From Bipolaris cookei (taxonomy: Eukaryota > Ascomycota > Dothideomycetes > Pleosporales > Pleosporaceae), in the NCBI GenBank assembly GCA_002286855.1, contig NRSV01000045.1:124001-188000 (forward strand): DNA of 64,000 bases, in the 5' to 3' direction. Shown one piece after another: positions 1 through 11,900 of this stretch. The notes beneath the pieces are model-generated. The model ran no database searches and was not told the DNA's origin. It saw only the letters and a program-made list of their open reading frames with translations. Numbering within the stretch: the stretch's first letter is position 1; the number at the start of each line of letters is the position of its first letter. Both the position numbers and the translations under genes were made by a program.

Positions 1-1443
1 ATTATTTAGTATTGGGCATGAAACAACACGGCGAGGGGGGTTTCAGCAGCAGGCACAGTAGCAGAAACAGTAGCAGAAACAGGACGAGAAAGTAGGTAGT
101 ATGTACATGGTCGAGTGGCAGCGGGCAGCGAGCAGCGGGCAACGAGCAATGGGCAGTGGAGCGTGTGCATGTAGTGTTGGCCGAGGCGAGACGAGGGGTG
201 GCGGTGGAGAGAGGCATGGCATGTACCTACGTACCGGTACTTACTGTATGTACAATGGCTCCGACGGTGCTGGTGCCGGTGCTGGTGCAGTGCTGGGGCA
301 GTTGCGCAAGAGAGAAAAGAGAGACGAGGCCCGCGGGAGCGTTTGTCATGGTCAGGCGCAACAAGCCACAACCTGGAGAAGGCCGCAGGGATGGGCGGCA
401 AAGCTGACGTGCGGTGAGTCGTCGTCGACGTCGAAGCAGGAAGCAGCGACCAGCAGGCAATGGACGAAGGGAGGCGCTAGGCGTGGACTGTCTGGTGTGT
501 ACTCTAGTACTTAGTGCGAGTGCGAGTGCGAGTGTGCCATGGACATGGGGCATGGGCATGAACAGGGACATGGATACGGGCAGAGGGGACAGAGGGGGCA
601 GACTGGAATAGTAGTATGTACATACACATGTACACTCCAGCAGTAATACTTACCGTACATACACACATGTCCGCAGTAGTCTGCCAGTCTGCCAGTCTGC
701 CAGTCTGCCAGCCTGCCAGCCTGCCGGCCTGCCAGTCTACTAGTCTGCTGCTAGTCCAGTCTCTCGTTGTCGGTGGTGGTGCAGCCCCGCTTTTGCCCTC
801 GCCAACAGCTTAGCAACCACCGGCTAATGTCGTTTTACCCGCTCCAATGGCGCCCTCTTGCGCCGCCAACGGTCCCCCCTGCCTGCCGTGTCGTGATGCC
901 TGCCACGAGCTGCCCCAGAGCCTGGTTGCCGTAGCCAATGGGCCGCCCCTCGTACATCCATGCATGGGTGCTGGAATTAAACATTCCGTCTTCTGATATT
1001 GCTACACACCAGACTTCGCTTCTCGAAGCCCGCGTGGACGCATGGAATCTTCAAGCCACAGATCGTCGCACTGACCCTGCAAAACCGTCGCTGCATCCCT
1101 CGTCCTGGCCCGCCTGTCTCCTCGGCACCTAGCTAGCACCACTATACCTTTGTCCCAGGCCCACATATGCTCCCCAAGTATCCCATGACCCGCGCTTGTC
1201 CCCAGATTTACCGCTGCCGATTCCTTCCCCCTCGACTGTTCTTCCCCGACGTCACTCCCGTTTTGCTTCTCTCCTAACAGACAGTCGCCTCTTCGTCGAG
1301 GCCGCCACCAACAATCTGCCTCAGTACGTCCGTCTCGGTGTTCTTGCCGCCTTGACCTCTTCCAATTGCTCACCACCCCTTCTAGCAACAAAAAAGGCGC
1401 CCACTCGGACTCACGTCTCTCAACTTGATCAACCTTCACAGAC
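1..1443. promoter_or_regulatory. Upstream region of xlnR, no gene seen
   Basis: No conserved reading frame is visible. The stretch is rich in short tandem repeats: GAGTGC units near 514-535 and an octamer array at 680-735. A GGCTAA element at 822-827 matches the GGCTAR core known for XlnR binding, so autoregulation is possible. CCAAT motifs lie near 844 and 934. The long leader holds several ATG triplets upstream of the chosen start. The role of these sites is inferred from motif matches only. Confidence 0.5.
680..735. repeat. 8-bp minisatellite, 7 copies
   Basis: Seven tandem copies of the octamer TCTGCCAG. The first four are identical; the last three begin with C, and one of them ends GG instead of AG. 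It lies about 0.7 kb upstream of the xlnR start codon and is likely length-variable between strains. Confidence 0.9.
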
Positions 1444-4268
1444 ATGGAGTCCACAACCGCAGCACCAGCACCAGCACCAGCACAGGACGCGGCAAAGATT
1501 GAGCGAAGAGGCTCAGCACCAGTCAAGCGCAGAGTAAGCCGCGCATGCGACCATTGCCACCGAATGCGCACAAGGTGTAACGGTCAGGCACCATGCTCGC
1601 GCTGCATAGAACTTGAATATGTTTGCCAGTACAACCGTGAAAAGAAACGCAGAGGAAAAGTAAGCATAACCACACACCCCTACCCCCACCCCATCCATGC
1701 ATTCCCAAACTTACCTTCTCTAGGTCCCGCGACACATCCAGAAGCAAAGAGAAGAAGCCGCTGCCGGTGGCGGCGGTGGTAGCCCACAGACGCCAAATGG
1801 AATCAACGGTTACTTTGAGAGGCCCAGCGTCATGAACGAAATGGAAGAGGATGTATGGTCGCAATCAGAAGCCACGCCCGTCGTACAGCATTTCCCATCT
1901 AGCAAGACCGGCTTACCCACAGGTGACTGGCAGGCTTTGAATTCTGGCGCCGCTTTTGACCCTCCCGTCAACCACATGATGATCGACCCTCTGCTCCTTG
2001 GATCCGGTGCCGCCTACCCCCCAATGCATGCTGAAATGCCGCGCGAGGAGCTCAGGTATGCCATGAATGGTACGTTGAACGACCAAGCCTCCAGTACTGC
2101 CCACATGCATACAAAGCACTCTGCATTGGCTTGGATTTGCTGACAGGTAGCAGGCATCCACCTCATACCCGGCTCCAATGGCACTTCAGTACCCATCCCC
2201 ACTGAATACGCAAACATGGCCTACCACATGCATTACCAACAAGCTGCACGCCAATCCTCACCCCACAGCTATGGCTCCGCAGACACTGGATCGCCACAGT
2301 CAGGCGTTAGCGCAAACTCATCACAGCACAGCGGCCCCATGCTTTCTTGCAGATACCCTGTTTTGAAGCCGCTACTACCACATCTTGGTAGCATCATGAA
2401 CATTCCCACCGCCTGCGATCTTCTCGAATTTTACTTCCAGAGTTCTTCGTCCGTCTTCATGGAGCCCGTCTCACCATACATTCTTGGATCCGTCTTTAGG
2501 AAACGGAGCTTTTTGCGCCAACATAACCCAAGACGATGCAGTCCAGCTCTGCTAGCCAGTATGCTCTGGGTTGCAGCTCAAACCAGCGAGGCCAGCTATC
2601 TCACCTCATCACCTTCAGCAAGAGCCATTATTAGCCAAAAACTGTGGAAATTGACCGTCGAACTATTGAAACCCCTGGTCCACTCTCCATCCTCGCACAG
2701 CTTCACCCCTGGACCTGGTGTTACTTCTGCTGCCCACGACGCTTTTGGCGTGGATCGGGTAATAGGACGGTACGATGGAGGAGCAGACGGAGCATTGCCA
2801 CCCACCAGCACGCTAGACGATGTTGCTACATATATCAACCTTGGAGTGGTTACTTCGGCAAGCGAGTACAAGGCGGCTTCTTTGAGATGGTGGAACGCGG
2901 CGTGGTCGCTGGCTAGGGAGCTAAAGCTGGGCCGAGAACTGTCTCAAAAGCCGCCCAAAGAACACGAAGGAAACGCGACTGACGGAGAAGTTGATGTTGG
3001 CGTAACAGACGGCACCGGTGCTCAAGCGCCCGCAGGTACTCCAGCTGCAGCCATCATTGAGGAAATGAAAGAGGAGAGGCGGCGGCTGTGGTGGCTGCTT
3101 TACATGGTTGATCGACATCTTGGACTCTGTTACAACCGCCCGCTGGCCATGCTGGACAATGAGTGCGAGGATCTGTTTCAACCAGTTCCCGACACGCTTT
3201 GGCAACAGGGCGAATTCTACACTGGACATGCAGGACCACGGAAACGGGGGCTCAGCTTCCAGTGCACATCGTACGTATGATCCCCTTGCCCAAGATATTT
3301 CTGAGATTCCATTTGTGTAATTTGTCATCTGAGCAGTACTGACATGATGCAGACATGATGTATTTGGCTTCTTCCTGCCGCTGATGACAATCCTCGGCGA
3401 CATTGTAGATTTGAACGCGCAAAAGAACCACCCAAGATTCGGTCAGCGGTCATCTTGGGAACTTCATGAGGCGGAAATTACCCGCCAATTGGAGCGATAT
3501 GCGTACAGCATTGAGGAGTTCAAAGCGCAATATGGCTGCGGCCCGAATGAGGAAGCACAACCAAACACTACACCGGATCCGGTTCGAGCCGAATGGATTC
3601 ACCAAACAAAAAAGGTTGCAGCATACGCCACACACATCATGCACGTGCTTCATATTCTGTTGCACGGCAAATGGGATCCGGTAGCGCTTTTGGAAGACGA
3701 CAACATGTGGGTGTGCTCACCGTCTTTCCTCGCCGCGACTTCGAACGCCATCACAGCGGCCCATGCAGTCGACGTGATCCTGGATGTCGATCCGGACCTG
3801 TCCTTTATGCCCTATTTGTTCGGCATGGTAAGTGAGACTCTATGTTAATTTGATGGGGTTTAGCAGTTTCAGAGGCGGCCAGCCTCAATCTTATAGCATT
3901 ATTTTTGTTAGAAAATCTAGCTAACCAGTCAACAGTATCTGCTCCAAGGAAGCTTGATTCTGTTGCTCTTGGCCGACAAGCTGTCAACCGAGACCAACGA
4001 GAATGTGATTCGTGCCTGCGAAACAATTGTACGGGCGCACGAAGCCGCTGTGGTGACGCTCAACACAGAGTATCAGGTAAGCCGTTTTTGTGATTAGTCC
4101 AATCTGTAGGGTACTGACCTCGCACAGCGTAACTTCCGGAAAGTTATGATATCCACGTTAGCTCAAATCAAAGGCCATGGCCATGCGAGGGAGATGACAC
4201 CAGCCAAACGGCGAGAGGTGCTCTCGCTATACCGATGGACCAGCTTAGGCAACGGTCTAGCGATTTAG
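1444..4268 (+). CDS. xlnR: Xylanolytic transcriptional activator XlnR/XYR1
   Basis: Zn2Cys6 regulator that in related fungi switches on xylanase, cellulase and pentose-catabolism genes. Six coding exons fit in phase: 1444-1659, 1724-2069, 2151-3270, 3353-3827, 3936-4076 and 4128-4268, giving 812 residues. The zinc cluster (CDHC-x6-C-x5-CSRC-x6-C) lies at about residues 36-65 and is followed by a basic stretch. The regulatory domain carries family hallmarks: SPALLASMLWVAAQTSEA, EYKAASLRWWNAAWSLAREL, a conserved RRRLWWLLYMVDRHLGLCYN block, FFLPLMTILGDIVDLN, and the C-terminal RNFRKVM and LYRWTSLGNGLAI. It is somewhat shorter than the 900-plus residues of Aspergillus and Trichoderma forms, mostly at the N-terminus and in linkers. 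Identity rests on many conserved blocks. Splice junctions are inferred from signals and phase. Confidence 0.93.
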
Positions 4269-5183
4269 ATGGGTTTAGGATGCATTGAGCAAGTGAATTT
4301 TCGGCGTCAGGGAGCAAACTGGAAGGATTCTGGTTTGGCTAAAACACTACTATTACCCAGGGATTTGTACGATTACGACTATTTGGGGAAAACTGCGTGG
4401 GGTTACGATGGCATGGAAAACTAAAAAAAAAGGCGCGCTTCGCTTCGTTACGACCCGACTCGTACATTCAAAACCTTTTGTTTCGTAATGTTTTATATTC
4501 TTTGTTTTCTCTTCCTTGAAGCGATTCAGGAACAATGCAATCAAGCAAAACAAACGGGTTTCAATGCCTCGTATTTTGATCTTTTTTTTCTGATCTCAAT
4601 TACCTTTCTTGCACCATCCGCTGCTCGTATTCAACAGCCATAGTAAGCCAATGAGAAGGAAGAACGAAGCGAAACACAATATTACGGCCGTTTCTCCCAG
4701 ATGTGCGCTGGGTGGGTTACATGGGGTGTGGTGTCATGATTCAGGGTCTGAGGCTAGTCAGCAAAGGGAGGGCTCTCAGAAGATGCTCCTTCGCGTGGTC
4801 GGTGCAGCTTCTGTATCGGGCCAAGGCGCCGACGTAGTGTCGACCAGAAGAGACAGCGTTTTTAGTTCACTGATGGGCAGCGAATGTGACATGGAAGGCG
4901 CGATAGACATAATAGCGAGAAAAAGAAAAGGGAAACTAGTGGAAATTTCCGGGGCCACTTCAGGGTCTAACAGTAGTAGGTGCGACTTTGTCTTTTTTTT
5001 ATATCGCGCACTACCTGTGTGACGCCAGTTGGCTGGGTTCCGGTGTATGTAGTGCATTGTATCTTTAGGTCAGCAAAAAAAAGGGGGGGGGCATGTAGAA
5101 GGAAACTAACATGAACATAACAAAACAAAAACAAAAACAAAAACGAGAATGTCTAATTTTCTTTTCTTCCCCAGACAACTAGA
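4269..5183. other. Intergenic, 3' ends of xlnR and the aldolase gene
   Basis: Convergent 3' region between xlnR and the aldolase gene. No gene-like reading frame is visible. It contains a GGCTAAA element at 4337-4343, A-runs and G-runs near 5075-5091, and an AAAACA-type repeat near 5119-5144. Confidence 0.6.
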
Positions 5184-6167
5184 CTATAAACTCTTCTCCA
5201 CCTCCATAACCTCCTTGATTCCCTCTGCAACAGCATCGACCTTTTCTTGCGACAGCCTCTTGAGCGGCTTGCGAGGGTAGCCGCCGTAGCCGTAATATGA
5301 CTGAATGGCAGACTTTGTACCTGGGATAGCGGCTTTGGTCAAGACCCAGTCGCCCTTGCTGAGCACTTTTTGCAGCTCAAAGGCTTCGTCGTACTTGCCT
5401 TCTGCCCAGAGATTCCACACCTTAACACACGTCTTGGGAATAACGTTTGCGCCGCCAGCAATGATGCCTGAGCCGCCGCTGGCAGCGGTTTGGGCGGTGA
5501 AATCGGCCATGCCGCCAAAGGCCATGTAGCCGCCGCTGTTGGACTTTGCCGTGCAGGCGTTGGTGGCAAGAGCCACGCGTGTGAGCTTGCCTGTGTTGCC
5601 GCAGGTGAACTTTGTGCCGACAATGTTGGGGTGCTTGGCTAGCTTGATGAGGAGATCGCTGTCCATGTCAATGCCGGCTACGGCGCCTGGGTAGTTGTAT
5701 AGCAGAATGGGGACTGGTGAGCCGTCTGCTACTTTGGTAAAGTACTCGTAGATGGCGTCTTCGTCTATGGCGTAGCGGTAGTAGCTGGGGGGTAGAATAA
5801 GGGCATATTCGCCGCCAGCGGCCTCGGCCTCCTTGCAGAGCTCAATGGTGAGTTGGATGCCGTGCTCGGATGCGCCTACAATGACGGGCACGTTTTGGTA
5901 GCCAGCCTCATCAAGAGCCTCACGTGTGGCTCGAGTGACTGCAGTCTTTTCGGCTCGCGATAGGTGCACGGCCTCTCCGTTTGATCCCATAGTGACCAGA
6001 CCGACAAGACCGGCCTCGGCAAGTCGTACTGCATGCTTCTTGATAACTGGAATATCTAGCTCCTCGGTCTCTGGGTGGAAAAAAGTCATGGTAGGCGAGT
6101 AGATGCCTGGTCGGAGAGGCGTGCGTTGCTTGGTATGACCATTGATGCCGTTACTGTTGGATGCCAT
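5184..6167 (-). CDS. DHDPS-family (DapA-fold) aldolase, LGA1/GaaC-like
   Basis: A 327-residue class I aldolase of the dihydrodipicolinate synthase family, encoded by one exon. Visible motifs are the GSNGEAVHLS loop, the YNYPG motif with the catalytic Tyr, and GTKFTCGN carrying the Schiff-base Lys. The protein resembles fungal L-threo-3-deoxy-hexulosonate aldolases, which split the keto-deoxy acid of D-galacturonate catabolism into pyruvate and L-glyceraldehyde. Other family members (4-hydroxy-2-oxoglutarate or L-KDR aldolases) cannot be excluded. The open frame extends six codons upstream to a TTG; the first ATG, at 6167, is the likely start. No targeting peptide is obvious, so it is probably cytosolic. 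It is divergent from a putative uronate reductase, which fits the same pathway. Substrate is inferred. Confidence 0.85.
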   Translation of the reverse strand: MASNSNGINGHTKQRTPLRPGIYSPTMTFFHPETEELDIPVIKKHAVRLAEAGLVGLVTMGSNGEAVHLSRAEKTAVTRATREALDEAGYQNVPVIVGASEHGIQLTIELCKEAEAAGGEYALILPPSYYRYAIDEDAIYEYFTKVADGSPVPILLYNYPGAVAGIDMDSDLLIKLAKHPNIVGTKFTCGNTGKLTRVALATNACTAKSNSGGYMAFGGMADFTAQTAASGGSGIIAGGANVIPKTCVKVWNLWAEGKYDEAFELQKVLSKGDWVLTKAAIPGTKSAIQSYYGYGGYPRKPLKRLSQEKVDAVAEGIKEVMEVEKSL

Positions 6168-6227
6168 GACTGCTACAGGGGGCAAATCAAATCAGGATGC
6201 ACGTAAACGGCAAAGAAGAAGAGAGGG

Positions 6228-6265
<38 letters not shown>

Positions 6266-7295
6266 ATGTATAGATAGTAATGGATGGATAGCAATACAAG
6301 GTTTGGATGAACAAAAAACTAGCAGCCAGCATGGCAGGGCATGGGTCTGGTCAGCTTTAATACTACAGCGAGATGGAGACAGTCGGTGTATTAGAGGCCA
6401 GGAGAGCTAAGTGCGGCAGAGCCTAATCGTGGTACCGTGGTCAATACCTCGTTGATTGCGCGTCCTCCATTCGCCTGTAGCAGTGACAGCATCATATTCC
6501 CGGGGGGCAACACAATGGGCCATCTGACGGCTCTCGGGCTACATGAGCGCGAAGGGCGGGAACAGAATGCGGCCATTTGGATAGTAGTGACTAACACGGC
6601 GGCTGTCGGATGGAAACATGCTGCAGCTCAAGACAAGGTGGCATGCCAGATGCAGTCTTGCCGTTCCCTGACGTCTGCCCTGTAAATGCTACATTTATGT
6701 TCTTCCACCAATGACAGCCGTCGTGATCAACGTGGGGGTTCTGTGCTTGGCCCTGGGGAAACTTTGCAAGGCCCCCCTCCCCACCACCCTTGGAGCACTA
6801 CCAGTACCACGCACATATACTATATACAACATAATCACCCTCCACTGACACCCAGTCAGCCCAGTGTTTGTGGGCTGATGCGGACCCTATTTGTCCGACG
6901 AGAGTGCATCATACAGCACTGTGCACAAGCAGCAAAAAAAACCGCCGTTGCACGGCCTACTCTTTTCATCCATACAGTACAGCGCATTCAGCCCCACGAA
7001 CAGCAGCATGCTCTAACGTCATCCGGCCGCGGCTGTGGGCACAACACGCGCGCCCCTCGTGCCCCTCATCGCGCTGCTTGGCGATATATCTTCCGCCATC
7101 TATACATGCATTCAAATGCCGATGAGGCCATGTGTCGGGTATTGGTTACAGACAGCTCTTCAAATTAAGCCCTCAGCTGGTCCCCTTTTTTTCCTCTCTC
7201 GAATCCCTGGAACAACTGACACTACTGCAATTGCTGGAGTTGCTCACAATTGCCTGGTCTGACTATCGATTTCACCACCAGAACAGACATTCATC
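6168..7295. promoter_or_regulatory. Shared divergent promoter, aldolase and reductase genes
   Basis: A 1.1-kb interval from which the aldolase (-) and the Gfo/Idh/MocA reductase (+) are transcribed outward. It includes a TA/TG microsatellite near the aldolase start. I found no GGCTAR (XlnR-type) core here; one reverse copy lies at 7329-7334, inside the first intron of the reductase gene. No other gene is visible. Confidence 0.55.
6229..6270. repeat. (TA)n(TG)n compound microsatellite
   Basis: About nine TA units run directly into about nine TG units and then decay into TATGTATAGATAG. It lies about 60 bases upstream of the aldolase start, within its probable 5' UTR or core promoter, so length change could affect expression. 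That effect is inference. Confidence 0.9.
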
Positions 7296-8968
7296 ATGGC
7301 GCCGGTAGAAGTTCTCATGGTAAGTGTGCTAGCCCCTTGTCGGTAATACATTTCTTCTCTCCTTCTCCCTCTTACCATTATGTCTTGCTCTCGAGCTCGT
7401 GACATGTCATGCAATACTGAAAGCTGCATGCGGCTTTATTCATCGCCCACTCAAGCACTTTCGTATGAGCGCAATCAATTTAGCGAAACTATACACTAAT
7501 GCACCGCCTAGGTCGGTACTGGAGAGTACACGACCGGATTCGTCGGAGGCGGTGCCTCAAAGTCTGACAAAAAGGTTGGTGTCGTAGGTTTGACATTGTT
7601 TGACCTCCGAAGGCGTGGCAAGGTGGGCAAACTGTCCATGGTCGGTACATCGGGCGGCAAATTCCCTGCAATCCGTGAGTAACAATGCTGCCCGGACTGC
7701 ATATGCTCCATATGCAAGGCGCTGATTGACGTCAGGTGAGCATCTGCAAAAGAACATTTCCGAGGCATACAACAATCTGGATGTGTCTTTTGAGGAGTTT
7801 CCAAAAGAGGGCAAGACGGACCCAAATGCCTACAAGGCGGCAATTGATGCGCTTCCAAAAGGCAGTGCGAGTGAGTTGCGAGTTAATATTAAATTACCCC
7901 TGCAATAACGCTGACGTCGGTTAGTTACAATCTTTACGCCCGACACCACTCACTACCCCATTGCACTTTACGCCATTGAGCGTGGAATCCATGTTCTCAT
8001 CACAAAGCCCGCAGTCAAATTGCTAGAACACCACCAGAAACTCCTTGAGGCAGCAAAGAAGCACAATGTATTTGTATACATTGAGCACCACAAGCGATAT
8101 GACCCCGCGTACGCTGATGCACGCTTCAGGGCGCAGAAGCTGGGTGATTTCAACTACTTTTACTCGTACATGAGCCAGCCAAAGTATGTTTCTTTTCCGC
8201 CTTGGTTTCTCGGTTTGCCGCAAAATGTAAGCAGTATCTAATCAGACTCCTAGGAGCCAACTAGAAACTTTCAAAGCATGGGCCGGTGTGGATTCCGATA
8301 TTTCCTACTACCTCAACTCTCACCACATCGACATCAACGAGTCCATGATTCCTGGTTGGAAGCCAGTACGTGTCATGGCGAGTGCAGCCAAGGGAATCGC
8401 TACCGGCCTGGGCTGCGATCCCGCTACCGAGGATACCATCACATTGCTCACCAACTGGGTGAAGAAGGATGACCCCAGCAAAGTCGGAACCGGTGTTTAC
8501 ACAGCTGGTTGGGCAGCACCGCAAAAGGCAGGTGTACACTCGAATCAGTATTTCCATTACATGGCATCCACCGGAGAAATTCGTGTCAACCAGGCTAAGC
8601 GCGGTTACGATGTCACTGATGACGAGACCGGCTTGCTGTGGTACAACCCGTAAGTTTGAGTGAACATGGGAAAACCCCCTATTTGCGTACTGACCAGCTA
8701 CAGATTCTACATGAAGTACGCCCCTGATGAAGAGGGCAACTTCGCAGGCCAAATTGGCTACGGATATATTTCATTTGAAAAGTTCATTGATGCAGTCAAC
8801 AAGCTCAACGCGGGTGAAATCACTCTCGAAGAATTGGATGCGCAGCCACTACCGACTTTGAAGAACACCATTGCGACAACAGCCATTCTGGAGGCCGGCC
8901 GAAGATCTCTGGATGAAAACCGTCCTATCGATATTATTGAAGAAAATGGTGTTTGGTCGCTAAAGTAG
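7296..8968 (+). CDS. Gfo/Idh/MocA oxidoreductase, D-galacturonate reductase-like
   Basis: NAD(P)-dependent oxidoreductase of 413 residues from six exons: 7296-7319, 7512-7674, 7736-7870, 7925-8183, 8254-8649 and 8704-8968. All phases agree. The first coding exon is only 24 bases. The N-terminal Rossmann fold starts VLMVGTGEYTTGFVGGG, with the intron interrupting it right after VLM. The family's EKP-like position reads ITKPAVKLLEHH, followed by EHHKRYDPAYADAR. The C-terminal half carries YLNSHHIDINESM and GYGYISFEKFIDAV. Fungal proteins of this type have been annotated as D-galacturonate reductases, which form L-galactonate from D-galacturonate. I recognise the family clearly but the substrate only by resemblance. 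The divergent aldolase neighbour is consistent with a uronate pathway. Confidence 0.85.
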
Positions 8969-11900
8969 ATCACGCTGCTATTTAGTAAAATCCGTACTAT
9001 ACTGTTCATTTGACCAGAACTTCCACCACCGCCCGAGTGGCCTCCTTGCTCTGCTCATCCCTGCTTGACTCACAACCATGAAACACGCAATTACTATTTA
9101 CATGTAACCCCCAGATCGACGGCATGGTGCAGTGTATCATGGCGTATTTCCCGGTCGCACTGACCCACCCGTTGAAGGGACTCCACTTCCACGACCAGGT
9201 TGAGCGATCGCTTGATCTATCAGATTCATGCCAGGGCAAACCCTTTTAGTGTCCCTCCACAACGTGGCGCCCTGCAGAACCCCCAGGAAGGGCCATGCCG
9301 AGATCGAAGTAAGAAAAAAACCCCGTTCGGGGCTGTCTTTAGCCTATTCCCGCGACCGGACTCGGGTGAATCCACTCCGACAGAACGAATAGGCTAATAT
9401 ACTTACTACTAGTACATCTCGGCTCCGACCGGTTTCTAGTCTCTAGTCCTGTTAGTCTTGCATAGACCAGCTGTTTCCCCCCCTTCCTAGCCCAGCCCTT
9501 GGCGGGCGAGGTCACTGCCCTTGGGCTTGTCTTATCTCAACTTCATGGACCCTCCCCCTTCCCCTTCCCGTATAAATGCTTTTTTTTGTTCGCTAAGACC
9601 CTGAGGCGATCTTCCGCCTTGACGGGAGAGGCGTAACGTCGGTACATATGGAGAATGGGATCCACTTTGTGCATCACACATGCTATCCCTGTGCGTGGTC
9701 ACTGTGTTGGGTGATTCCGTCGGCGTGGGTGAGGTATGTATGTACTCACATACCACCCGTTCTTTCTTGCTTCTTTGCTTGGCGATGAGAGTATACGAGT
9801 CAGAGCTGCCCACGCGACAGTGACATACTGTTTCCCCGTCTTGCCTCCTGACTGGAAGGGAGCTTGGTACAAAGCTTGATTTAACTGCGTGATTTTGACC
9901 TTGGCTTTATATATGATACAAAATCTCCTCACTGTTACCTTGCTTTCCAAAAACCAAAAAACACCTTTATGGGCACTACTCTATGAAAAAAAAAAACTAT
10001 ACGTGCTCCAAAGCTCCTCTCATACCAATCCCACTCACTTTTACGGAAAGAAAAAAAACTCCTTCATGAGCAGTCGCACCACGAGACACGGCATTCTGAA
10101 GCCCACACCCCCATTTAACATACTCTCCCCCATATTTAGCCGCGCCGGAAGGCCCGCAAGTGTCCATACCGAATATATTCGGAGCCCGGGGTTCATTTTA
10201 TCTCGTATATATCGTACGAGCGACCGATCCGCACATGGTTCTCTCCCGTATGTTGCAGTATTAGCTCCCGAGAATGCTAGCCTTTTTTTTTTGCATGGGT
10301 AGAACGGGGGGTGTCGCTTCAATTTATATACAAAAGTAACGACGATGTGGTAAGTTGCGAAATGTGGGCCTGGTATAGAGTATATACATTCTACTACGAG
10401 TTGTTAAATTCCGTACGATAGCGTTACTACAGCTCCGCGTTTGTGTTTTGTAACATTAAATATCTCGTCTCGCAGGAATACTGTCGGTTTGAATAGTATG
10501 TACCTAACCTCCCTACAACAGTAGCCTGTGTACACTGGAATAAAAGAATGCTGGATTCGGAGTCATTCTATGTATAACGAATACCTAATCCCTGTTGTAG
10601 CAGGGCTAAGTTGGCCTTTTATGTGATGTGGCTGTTAAATAGCCGGTCCTAGAGCTAGGAATTCAAGCGTGTATTCAACCGCTGGTGTATATATGTAGGG
10701 CTTAGTTAGTTGGAATGGGTAGGTAGGTACTTGGCTTTTTCGTTCACGGAGCGGGGAGTGGTCAGTGTGCTTTTTGTGTAACATTGTAGTTGGTATAACC
10801 TTGCGACTAAGGAAAGTTGGTAGAGAAAATAGTTTTTCGTTTGTTGATGTCTCTTTTTTTTGACAGCGACGGGTGATGGGTACTTGGAGGAGAGGGAGAT
10901 TAAGTGTCAACCACCGGTAGATGTCGTTGAGAATGAGCGTTATGTAGACTGTGCGGTGTGGGGGTCGGTCGATCGTCATCTTACAACCACTTTTTGGTAG
11001 AGGGCTAGACTATTTCGTGGTCCCTTTCTTCTATTCGTCGGTTGTTTTAGGGCAATTGTTTTTTCCATGTCAACATGCCTCGATGGACTGCCTTGGTTGC
11101 CACATGACTGCTGTGAGTTTTGTTATCGGGAGTCAGTGCCTGCGTTTGACTTATACACACTCGAACGCTTCAAGTGAAGAGTAGTTATGCTGTTGGATTT
11201 AGATCAATTTAGCTAAACTCCAACTTTTGGACCATGGTATTTATCAGACGAACTGCGTGTATTTGATACATACGGTGTCTGGAATCCTATTTCTCTATTT
11301 CTTAGACATTACTGTGGCATATTGTTAATATTATAGTTTGTCCTATGGAGATGTTACTGGAGGCTAAGATTAGTAGCAATAATCGTTGCCCTGTTCTCAT
11401 ACCCTGTTGCTGGATTCCCAGTCGAGGGCTTGATCTTACTAACAGTGCATCCGTTTGACGTAAGAATGCCATAATATACGCCACCAGCAATACTTGTCAA
11501 ATATCCCTATCATTTACCGCCGATAATTTATTATGATGAGTATTCAAACTGTTCTATTTTCTCATTCATGTCTTCTCTGCCTGCCACACCCCACCTCACA
11601 CCCTACTCTCTTGTCCCCAATTCTAGTGGAGACAAAACTGTCGATGTTCAATGCGCATGCGCACGAAAACATTACAGGCAAAAAACTGCAGCTATGGCCA
11701 AGGGTACTTAAACGTACACCTCGATACTTAACCTAACGTCACTCTACTCCAGCGCAATTACCATTCTGGCCACACGATATCATAAGTGGCTGTTTAGCAG
11801 AAAACCATTCACACAACTTAATCCCAATCCAAAGCTCTTTTTTTCAAACTCCATTTTGCCAAATTATTCCTCTCCTCAACCGATACACCTACTACGAGCC

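Noticed and set aside
6168..6185. Upstream extension of the aldolase
   Set aside because: It begins at TTG rather than ATG, and ATG 6167 has a suitable context.
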